DNA of 7,347 nucleotides from Archaeoglobus sp. (GTDB lineage Archaea; Halobacteriota; Archaeoglobi; Archaeoglobales; Archaeoglobaceae): assembly GCA_003978865.1 (NCBI GenBank), contig QNXS01000033.1, forward strand, positions 1 through 7,347, read 5' to 3'. Position numbers and translations under genes: made by a program. Position 1 is the first letter of the stretch. Every line of letters starts with the position of its first letter. The notes under the pieces were generated by a model. That model was given only the letters and a program-made list of their open reading frames with translations, did not search any database and had not been told where the DNA came from. Shown in pieces: positions 1 through 5,399 of this stretch.

Positions 1-506
1 ATAAAGTTGATTCTGAGTACGTCAAATCTGTCAAAGAAGAAAGGGATGTTGGCTTTTCCAAGCCTGATGATTACAAATGCGGTGAAAACACCGATTACAA
101 GAGATGCAAAAACAGGAATAATTGCCATATCTGTAATAACTCTTCTCCCGAATTCGTCGAAAGGACGCGTTTTACCTAAGAGATATATAACACTCAGATA
201 GAGTGAAGTTTCGGTTACATTTTCAACTTTTGTTCTCCAGCGAGATGTTGCTTGATAAAGCCCGTAAGCAGAAATCAACGCTACTGTTGATTTAAGCAAA
301 AATACGGTCATATACATACAGAAGTTTGATTTATAATTGTAAACAGCATAGGTTAAAAGGTATACCGACAGGATAGTGTAGAATATTGCTATTGATGTCA
401 GAACTTTCTCTCCGCCCAAATAGTTTCTTGGTGTTTCCAGACTACAACCTACAACACCTGTTATGATTAAGACCATACATATTGAGTAGTTGAAGAACTG
501 TAACAT
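1..506 (-). CDS. Unidentified multi-pass membrane protein, N-terminal part (3' end beyond left edge)
   Basis: An open frame of 168 codons starts at an ATG (506-504) and runs off the left edge without a stop, so this is the N-terminal part of a longer protein. The start is well supported: GGAGGTG lies at 518-512, five bases upstream. The translation begins MLQFFNYSICMVLIITGVVG and is strongly hydrophobic. Likely membrane segments are at residues 4-22, 36-57, 63-85 and 127-148, with possibly another weak one around 101-110. The loops between them are short and polar, for example around NYKSN (57-61) and SRWRTKVENVTET (88-100), and there is a charged stretch GKTRPFDEFGRR (111-122). I do not recognise the family and see no catalytic motif. 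The Cys at 21 follows a hydrophobic stretch, but nothing else marks a lipoprotein. It is on the same strand as the radical SAM gene but separated by 169 bp with its own promoter and a terminator-like region, so it is probably a separate unit. Confidence 0.75.
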   Translation of the reverse strand, partial: MLQFFNYSICMVLIITGVVGCSLETPRNYLGGEKVLTSIAIFYTILSVYLLTYAVYNYKSNFCMYMTVFLLKSTVALISAYGLYQATSRWRTKVENVTETSLYLSVIYLLGKTRPFDEFGRRVITDMAIIPVFASLVIGVFTAFVIIRLGKANIPFFFDRFDVLRINF

Positions 507-511
507 TCAAG

Positions 512-518
512 CACCTCC
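512..518 (-). promoter_or_regulatory. Strong Shine-Dalgarno site of the left-edge membrane protein gene
   Basis: The minus strand reads GGAGGTG here, a perfect match to the archaeal 16S rRNA 3' end complement, five bases before the ATG at 506. It fixes that start. It is the only strong ribosome binding site in the window; the other genes appear leaderless or lack one. Confidence 0.8.
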
Positions 519-554
519 GGTTTTTGAAATATTGTTGTATCTACTCCTTTTACC

Positions 555-578
555 TTATTAAAGATGTTTCTATTAAAG
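555..578 (-). promoter_or_regulatory. Candidate promoter (tandem CTTTAATA boxes) for the membrane protein gene
   Basis: On the minus strand the octamer CTTTAATA occurs twice, at 578-571 and 563-556, with a 15-bp period. The proximal copy (CTTTAATAA) is a plausible TATA box: a transcript starting about 25 nt downstream, near 534, would have a leader of about 28 nt that includes the SD site. The distal copy could be an alternative box or half of an operator. This is inferred from spacing and base composition only. Confidence 0.4.
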
Positions 579-638
579 CCCGTACAAACACAGCATCAAC
601 AGTACAGCTGTTAATAATTAAGAAGGTTAATAATAATT

Positions 639-675
639 AAAAATAACTAAAAATAAATATGTGTTAAAAATTAAA
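639..675 (-). terminator. T-tract terminator after the radical SAM gene
   Basis: Directly downstream of the radical SAM stop codon (678-676), the minus strand is almost pure A/T and has three runs of five T at 670-666, 653-649 and 643-639, with no clear GC hairpin. Archaeal transcription commonly ends at such T-rich tracts, so this is a probable intrinsic terminator separating the gene from the membrane protein gene downstream. Confidence 0.55.
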
Positions 676-1833
676 TTAGCAAATTTCATCATCTCTTAGA
701 TAACAGCTTGGATCGCTTCCCCACAGATCCCCCGCTCTCAAAGCTCTCAATCTGAATCCACCACACCACTCTTTAAACTTGCATTTCCCGCACCTGCCCC
801 TCAAGTATTTTGTCTTGTTTCTCAGCTTTATCAGTAGTTCATCTCTTGGATTGAGCCAGATTTTGCTTAGAGGTGTTTCTTTCACATTACCGCATGTGTA
901 GTCCCACCAAAACTGGTTCGGGTGCACGTACCCCTCTGCATCAACGCAGGCAATCCTATTTCCGCTGTTATCTCCACCTCTAAATCTCAGAAACTCGAGT
1001 ACTTTTTCTGCTTTATCCTCCTCACCACACTCTTTAAGTTTCAAATGAAGGTATACTCCATCCGCAGGATTGTCAACCGTTAGAATCTCTGTTACGTATC
1101 CGCTATCGTAAAGTTCCAAAGCTTTGGAGATCAACCAGTCTATTAACGTTCTTCTCTCATCATTGCTTATATCCTGATCAAAACCAGCTCTACCGGATGG
1201 AACAAGGTGATACAGACAAAACCTCTGTATATCTTTTTCTGCAAGCAGATCTATAACTGCTGGCACATCCTTCAAATTGTACTTTGTAACTGTGAACCTT
1301 ATTCCAGTCATTATTCCGGCATCTCTTGCGTTTATCAATCCATTCAGAGCTTTTTCAAAGGCTCCTCTGACACCCCTAAACATATCGTTTGTTTTTTCCA
1401 TGCCATCTATGCTCACACCAACGTAACTAAATCCGGCATTCTTCAATCTTTCAGCCACTTCTTCTGTTATAAGCGTTCCATTGGTTGATAGAGAACATGG
1501 AATTCCTCTCTCTACAGCATACTCCGCTAACTCAAAAATATCTTCTCTTAGCAGGGGTTCTCCACCACTCAGTAGTAGAACGGGAACACCTATTTCTGCA
1601 AAGTCATTTATCATCTCCTTAGCTTCATCCGTGCTTAACTCTTTAACACTCCTTCCGGCGTTGGCGTAGCAGTGAACGCACTTAAGGTTGCACCTTAGGG
1701 TTGAATTCCAGACAACGACAGGAATTGGCTTCTGGCTGATCTCCCTGAACTCTCTGCTCAGTCCATCTCCTTTGTACGTCAGATGCTTGGATACGGTAGC
1801 CTTACCTGTGAGCATTTTCGTGAATGCAATCAT
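676..1833 (-). CDS. ahbC: Radical SAM/SPASM heme-biosynthesis enzyme, AhbC (12,18-didecarboxysiroheme deacetylase) / NirJ1 type
   Basis: 385 residues, ATG start. The radical SAM core has the CxxxCxxC cluster motif (C48, C52, C55 in RCNLKCVHCYA) and the SAM-binding SGGEP at 89-93. The C-terminus carries a SPASM-like set of cysteines (C296, C314, C348, C351, C357, C377) that could hold an auxiliary iron-sulfur cluster, and the protein ends in a cysteine. The N-terminus (MIAFTKMLTGKATVSKHLTY, then PVVVWNSTLRCNLKC), VHPNQFW at 303-309 and the GDLW..DPSCYL tail match, from memory, the AhbC/NirJ1 group, whose archaeal members remove two acetate side chains from 12,18-didecarboxysiroheme to give Fe-coproporphyrin III. 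The next enzyme, AhbD, usually has a different lead-in (VAWE.T..CNLAC.HCRA), so AhbD is less likely. It acts in the cytosol and is probably oxygen-sensitive. It lies 66 bp downstream of the ArsA-family gene on the same strand but has its own TATA box. The family call is firm; the exact reaction is inferred. Confidence 0.72.
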   Translation of the reverse strand: MIAFTKMLTGKATVSKHLTYKGDGLSREFREISQKPIPVVVWNSTLRCNLKCVHCYANAGRSVKELSTDEAKEMINDFAEIGVPVLLLSGGEPLLREDIFELAEYAVERGIPCSLSTNGTLITEEVAERLKNAGFSYVGVSIDGMEKTNDMFRGVRGAFEKALNGLINARDAGIMTGIRFTVTKYNLKDVPAVIDLLAEKDIQRFCLYHLVPSGRAGFDQDISNDERRTLIDWLISKALELYDSGYVTEILTVDNPADGVYLHLKLKECGEEDKAEKVLEFLRFRGGDNSGNRIACVDAEGYVHPNQFWWDYTCGNVKETPLSKIWLNPRDELLIKLRNKTKYLRGRCGKCKFKEWCGGFRLRALRAGDLWGSDPSCYLRDDEIC

Positions 1834-1848
1834 GAGTTTAGTTTTGCA

Positions 1849-1863
1849 CTATGGTATATTACT
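1849..1863 (-). promoter_or_regulatory. TATA-box promoter of the radical SAM gene, leaderless
   Basis: The minus strand reads AGTAATATACCATAG, with the TATA-like core AATATACC about 23-25 nt upstream of the ATG at 1833. No SD occurs between it and the start, so the transcript probably begins at or very near the ATG. This suggests the gene can be expressed independently of the ArsA-family gene upstream. Confidence 0.5.
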
Positions 1864-1899
1864 GTTTAGCATAGATTTGATACACGGCTCACCTGAGAA

Positions 1900-3051
1900 T
1901 CATCTAAAAATTATTTTTAGTTCTCCTTCATTGAACTTAGCACTGGATGGTTCTCTTATGGCAAGACTTTGAGGCAGGAAAATTATCCTTTTCCACTGTC
2001 CAGCAACTATTACCAACTCTTCCCCCCTCTTGAACAGCTTTAGATTCTGTTTTTCAACGAAAGGCGTTTTTATTTTTAAAACAAATTTGTCATCCTCCTT
2101 TTTTATAACCATCGGCTTACCCTCATGGAAGATTTTTAGTGGGTTCTCACTACCGTATATCTCTTCAGCTATATCTCTGAGTAGTTCTCCCGTAACTTCT
2201 GTTGACTTGAATTCAACTTTCATTACAGGAATCGGAAACTTTTCCCTGATTTCCATAAGATACTCCCTCTGAATTTTTAACCACTCGGAAAAGTAATCTC
2301 CTGCAACTTCAGGAAAAATTTTGTTGACAACAACACAGTCCACTCTGTATCCAAAAAGGTTCAGATAGGTAAATGCTCTCTCTGATTCTCTTATAACCAT
2401 TTTTTCGGGATTCATGACTATTCTTACACTTGTATCTCTGCTTTCAAGTATATTCTTAAGTTCACTCATCCTCGTGTAAAGTTCCTGAATTTTATCAAGC
2501 ACTTCATCGCTTGGCAAAGGCAAATCCATCAGTGGTTCTGCTATTGGTTTTATAATCTTCAATACTTTTCTTTCTATTCCGAAAAACCTGTTCATGTACC
2601 ACTTGGCAACCTCAGGAACGCTGAGAAGTCTCAGAGTCTCACCTGTAGGAGCACAGTCAAGAACTATAGCATCGTACTCACCGCTTTTATAGAATTTTAG
2701 AAGGTGCAAAAGACTTGCGAGCTCATCAAATCCGGGAAATATTGCAAGTTCCTCCGCAACAACATCTTCTATACCCTGAGATCGGAAAAATAACGACAGA
2801 TACTCCTTTATTGTACTCCAGTGTTTTTCCAGCTCGTACTCAACATTAACTTCCATCCCCTCAAGATTTTTTGCAATTTTTGTCGGGAACGGATCAAGTC
2901 TTACACCAAAAGAGTCAGATAAACTGTGTGCAGGATCAGTAGAAATTACAAGAGTTCTGTTACCGAGTTCCGCGCTTTTCAAAGCTGTTGCAGCTGCTAT
3001 TGTTGTTTTTCCAACTCCACCCTTACCTGTAAACAGAATAATTCTGGTCAT
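1900..3051 (-). CDS. ArsA/Get3-family P-loop ATPase with C-terminal Hsp20-like domain
   Basis: 383 residues from the ATG at 3051. The N-terminal ATPase domain has the deviant Walker A GKGGVGKTT (residues 9-17, with the signature Lys10 seen in dimeric ArsA/Get3/MinD-type ATPases), switch I TDPAHS (38-43) and switch II DCAPTGETL (132-140). The last 70 residues (about 314-383: VIKKEDDKFVLKIKTPF, then IFLPQSLAIREPSSAKF and GELKIIF) look like the small alpha-crystallin/Hsp20-like beta domain found on many archaeal and bacterial ArsA homologues. The zinc-binding CxxC of Get3 is missing after FPE, so classical Get3 zinc dimerisation is not supported, and no arsenite-site cysteines are evident. Likely roles are ATP-driven handling of a hydrophobic protein or cofactor; arsenite efflux is doubtful because no arsB or arsR is nearby. 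The frame could extend to a TTG at 3138, but the ATG at 3051 fits the family N-terminus and sits 26 nt after a good TATA box. Confidence 0.88.
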   Translation of the reverse strand: MTRIILFTGKGGVGKTTIAAATALKSAELGNRTLVISTDPAHSLSDSFGVRLDPFPTKIAKNLEGMEVNVEYELEKHWSTIKEYLSLFFRSQGIEDVVAEELAIFPGFDELASLLHLLKFYKSGEYDAIVLDCAPTGETLRLLSVPEVAKWYMNRFFGIERKVLKIIKPIAEPLMDLPLPSDEVLDKIQELYTRMSELKNILESRDTSVRIVMNPEKMVIRESERAFTYLNLFGYRVDCVVVNKIFPEVAGDYFSEWLKIQREYLMEIREKFPIPVMKVEFKSTEVTGELLRDIAEEIYGSENPLKIFHEGKPMVIKKEDDKFVLKIKTPFVEKQNLKLFKRGEELVIVAGQWKRIIFLPQSLAIREPSSAKFNEGELKIIFR

Positions 3052-3072
3052 CAGCACTGCTTTATCTGACTG

Positions 3073-3082
3073 CATATAAATT
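3073..3082. promoter_or_regulatory. Divergent TATA element between the ATPase and heme o synthase genes
   Basis: The ten bases read AATTTATATG on the minus strand and CATATAAATT on the plus strand, so they resemble an archaeal TATA box either way. For the ATPase the box centre is about 26 nt from the ATG at 3051, which predicts a leaderless or nearly leaderless mRNA. For the plus-strand prenyltransferase it would place the start near 3104, giving a leader of about 34 nt with no SD. The minus-strand use is the stronger prediction. A weaker plus-strand alternative is GAAACTTTGAA near 3100-3110. Confidence 0.5.
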
Positions 3083-3137
3083 CGAGCTAAAGCATTACCG
3101 AAACTTTGAAGTACTGATTTGATCTTTAACCAAACCA

Positions 3138-4004
3138 ATGCCCGATGCTAAGGACTTCATAGAGGTCATAAAACCCAAGCAGACAACTTTGTTGATGGTT
3201 ACCTGTGTTGTGGCTTATACGATAGCTCTCAGGTTGCATGACAGGCAGTTCTCTCCTGAAAATTTTATTATAACCTTTATTGCCACAGTTCTGGCTGTTG
3301 CCGGAACGACAGCTTTGAACATGTGGCTTGATGGAGACATAGACGCACTGATGTGCAGAACTTGTAGCAGACCCGTACCATCTGGAAGATTGTCCACAAA
3401 AGGTTGTGCTGTTTATGGATTATCCCTTTTCGGACTTGGATTTATTCTTGGATTGCTTGTCGGTATTAGTTTTTCAATTGTACTGTTTTTAGGTTTATTC
3501 TTTGATATAATTGTTTATACAGTTATGCTGAAAAGAAAGAACCCGTATTCGATCGTGCTTGGGGGTTTAGCAGGAGCTATGCCATGCCTTGCCGGATGGA
3601 CAGCTGCTGCTGGAGGCATAGAGCTAGCCGGAATTCTTGCCGCTGCTATAATTCTTCTGTGGATTCCGGCACATATATGGTATCTTTCGATGTACTACGA
3701 GGATGACTACAGAAATGCAAAAATACCCATGCTACCGCTTGTAGTGGGAATGGAAAAGGCATCATGGGCAATAGTTGTCAGCGTTGCACTGATGCTTGTG
3801 GCTGTATCAGTTCTGTTCTTTGTAGCGCCACTCGGTATTATTTACCTGATAATTTCCGCCTGTACAGTAGGACTTCTTTTAATTAAAGCCATCAATTTTG
3901 CCAGATCACCAAGCAGAGAGAGAGCGAAGAAAATGTACAAGTTTGCAAGCATAACTCTCGGAATTGTGTACATAGCAATGTTCGTTGGGGCAGTGTTAGG
4001 CTAA
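3138..4004 (+). CDS. ctaB: Protoheme IX farnesyltransferase (heme o synthase), UbiA family
   Basis: 288 residues, ATG start, usual length for CtaB/CyoE. This integral membrane enzyme transfers farnesyl diphosphate onto the vinyl group of heme b to make heme o, the precursor of heme a and cofactor of some terminal oxidases. The first prenyl-diphosphate/Mg motif is NMWLDGDID (N61, D65, D69), followed by RPVPSGRLS (78-86). The LKRKNPYSIVLGGLAGAMP stretch (131-149), WIPAHIW (175-181) and DDYRNAKIPMLP (189-200) are hallmarks that separate heme o synthases from other UbiA enzymes. About eight or nine hydrophobic segments cover the protein, including 17-31, 43-62, 92-112, 113-130, 161-178, 211-229, 231-250 and 270-286. 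The loop after the first motif has two cysteines, CRTC (73-76), where relatives usually have a basic residue pattern. No SD precedes the start. It is divergent from the ATPase gene and 62 bp upstream of enolase; transcription could continue into enolase because no T-tract intervenes. No oxidase genes are visible here. Confidence 0.85.
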   Translation: MPDAKDFIEVIKPKQTTLLMVTCVVAYTIALRLHDRQFSPENFIITFIATVLAVAGTTALNMWLDGDIDALMCRTCSRPVPSGRLSTKGCAVYGLSLFGLGFILGLLVGISFSIVLFLGLFFDIIVYTVMLKRKNPYSIVLGGLAGAMPCLAGWTAAAGGIELAGILAAAIILLWIPAHIWYLSMYYEDDYRNAKIPMLPLVVGMEKASWAIVVSVALMLVAVSVLFFVAPLGIIYLIISACTVGLLLIKAINFARSPSRERAKKMYKFASITLGIVYIAMFVGAVLG

Positions 4005-4035
4005 CTCCCATAAGATTTGTAAAATTTAGAGAAAA

Positions 4036-4047
4036 CAATCATATACA
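4036..4047 (+). promoter_or_regulatory. eno: TATA-box promoter of enolase, leaderless
   Basis: The 62-bp gap before enolase contains GAAAACAATCATATACAACC (4031-4050): a purine-rich BRE-like element followed by a TATA-like CATATAC centred about 24 nt before the ATG at 4067. There is no convincing SD before the ATG (ACTAAGAGT), so a leaderless transcript is likely. Confidence 0.5.
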
Positions 4048-4066
4048 ACCATAAACAACTAAGAGT

Positions 4067-5359
4067 ATGAACACGGAAATTGTATCAGTTAGTGGCAGAG
4101 AGATACTTGACTCACGGGGTAACCCCACAGTGGAAGTTGATGTAACTCTGAAGTGTGGCGCATTTGGCAGGGCTGCAGTTCCTGCGGGTGCCTCAAAAGG
4201 AAAGCATGAAGCGTTGGAGTTGAGAGATGGGGGAGATAGATTCAAAGGTAAAGGCGTAAGAAAAGCTGTGGAGAACGTAAACACCCTAATAGCTGCAGAA
4301 ATAAAGGGAATGGATGCATTGAACCAGCCAGAAATAGATAGAGCTATGATAGAACTCGATGGAACTGAAAACAAAAGCAGACTTGGAGCAAATGCAATTC
4401 TCGGTGTTTCAATGGCTGTTGCAAGAGCGGCTGCAAATGCAATTGGTGTTCCACTCTTTTTGTATCTGGGTGGTGCATGTTCAAAACTGCTTCCAGTACC
4501 AATGATGAATATACTCAATGGTGGTGTTCATGCAAACTGGCAGGGTGCTGACTTTCAAGAATACATGATTGCTCCGTACGGAGCTGACAGTTTTGCAGAA
4601 GCTTTCAGATGGGGAAGTGAGGTATACCATACTTTAAAGGATGTTCTCAAGCAGAAGGGACACAGTGTTGGAGTTGGAGATGAAGGGGGTTTTGCACCAA
4701 AGGTTTCTTCAAACGAAGAGCCGGTGGAGTTGATTCTTGAAGCAATAGAAAAAGCCGGTTATGAACCGGGTAAGCAGATAGGAATAGCTCTCGACCCGGC
4801 ATCAAGTGAATTTTTTAAAGATGGCTACTATATACTCAGAACTGAAGACAGAAAGCTAACGTCTGAGGAGATGGTAAACCTATATTCGGAACTTGTTGAC
4901 AGATATCCAATAGTACTTTTGGAGGATGGTTTAGCGGAGGATGACTGGGATAGCTGGAAGATACTAAACAAAGAACTCGGTAAGAAAATAGAGATTGTTG
5001 GAGATGATATTTTTGTTACAAACGTCAAGAGAATTGCAAAAGGAATAGAAGACAATATAGCCAACGCAGTACTGATAAAGCTGAACCAGATTGGAACTGT
5101 AAGTGAAACAGTCGATGCCGTAAGGCTCGCTCAAAAAGCTGGCTGGGGCGCCATGATTTCGCACCGTTCAGGAGAAACAGTGGATCCCTTTATAGCTGAC
5201 TTCGTTGTAGCTATGAATACTGGACACATAAAAACTGGAGCACCGTGTAGAGGCGAAAGAGTTGAGAAGTACAACCAGCTTATGAGAATAGAAGAAAGAC
5301 TTGGGGCATCTGCGAAGTTTGCAGGAAAGAGAGCATTTGTCAGGGAGCCAAAATTTTAA
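4067..5359 (+). CDS. eno: Enolase (phosphopyruvate hydratase)
   Basis: 430 residues, normal full length. It interconverts 2-phosphoglycerate and phosphoenolpyruvate in cytosolic glycolysis and gluconeogenesis. The N-terminal domain opens with SGREILDSRGNPTVEVDV (9-26). All catalytic and metal-binding positions are present: loop Ser43 in GASKG, H155, E165 in QEY, the general acid E206 in GDEGGFAP, Mg ligands D243, E286 and D313, the base K338 in IKLNQIGT, SHRSGE at 365-370 and K389 in IKTGAP. Several signatures differ from textbook forms: VPAGASKGKHEA instead of VPSGASTG, HANWQGADFQEY with one extra residue relative to HADNNVDIQEF, ALDPASSEF instead of ALDVAASEF, and LLEDGLAEDDW instead of IEDPLAEDDW. 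These recall a separate, mostly bacterial enolase group, so the gene may be a transferred or second copy; that is inference. It is convergent with the M20 gene downstream. Confidence 0.95.
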   Translation: MNTEIVSVSGREILDSRGNPTVEVDVTLKCGAFGRAAVPAGASKGKHEALELRDGGDRFKGKGVRKAVENVNTLIAAEIKGMDALNQPEIDRAMIELDGTENKSRLGANAILGVSMAVARAAANAIGVPLFLYLGGACSKLLPVPMMNILNGGVHANWQGADFQEYMIAPYGADSFAEAFRWGSEVYHTLKDVLKQKGHSVGVGDEGGFAPKVSSNEEPVELILEAIEKAGYEPGKQIGIALDPASSEFFKDGYYILRTEDRKLTSEEMVNLYSELVDRYPIVLLEDGLAEDDWDSWKILNKELGKKIEIVGDDIFVTNVKRIAKGIEDNIANAVLIKLNQIGTVSETVDAVRLAQKAGWGAMISHRSGETVDPFIADFVVAMNTGHIKTGAPCRGERVEKYNQLMRIEERLGASAKFAGKRAFVREPKF

Positions 5360-5399
5360 ATTTTAATAAATTTAAATTTTATTTTTATATTTAAAAAAT
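5360..5399. terminator. All-A/T bidirectional terminator between convergent enolase and M20 genes
   Basis: The whole gap between the two stop codons is A/T, and the A/T-only stretch extends from 5351 to 5400. The plus strand has ATTTTATTTTTATATTT and the minus strand has AATTTTTTAAATATAAAAAT, so each strand offers T-runs just after its stop codon. A 12-bp perfect palindrome AAATTTAAATTT lies at 5368-5379. It probably terminates both transcripts. Confidence 0.6.

Noticed and set aside
7..201. 64-codon plus-strand open frame at the left edge
   Set aside because: It is the antisense of the membrane protein frame, which is much longer and has a perfect SD and clear membrane segments.
604..611. 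Palindrome ACAGCTGT upstream of the membrane protein gene
   Set aside because: Eight bases is short enough to occur by chance, it is about 100 nt from the start codon, and no second copy was found.
611..640. Near-direct repeat of TTAATAATTAA-like units
   Set aside because: It is low-complexity A/T sequence in an intergenic region and does not suggest a CRISPR array or an insertion-sequence end.
676..1833. Assignment of the radical SAM protein as AhbD (heme b synthase) or an unrelated peptide-modifying SPASM enzyme
   Set aside because: The PVVVWN.T.RCNLKCVHCYA lead-in, the VHPNQFW motif and the GDLW..DPSCYL tail fit AhbC/NirJ1 better, and no small precursor peptide gene is seen next to it.
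1207..1972. Three plus-strand open frames opposite the radical SAM gene
   Set aside because: They mirror a conserved coding region and have no recognisable domains, promoters or SD sites.
3052..3138. Extension of the ATPase to a TTG at 3138, overlapping the first base of the heme o synthase start codon
   Set aside because: The extra 29 residues precede the normal family N-terminus, the upstream start is a rare TTG, and the good TATA box lies inside the extension, 26 nt before the internal ATG at 3051.
4039..4518. 159-codon minus-strand open frame opposite enolase
   Set aside because: It lies over the strongly conserved enolase coding sequence, has a low-complexity Ser/Ala/Pro-rich translation and no protein-family features.
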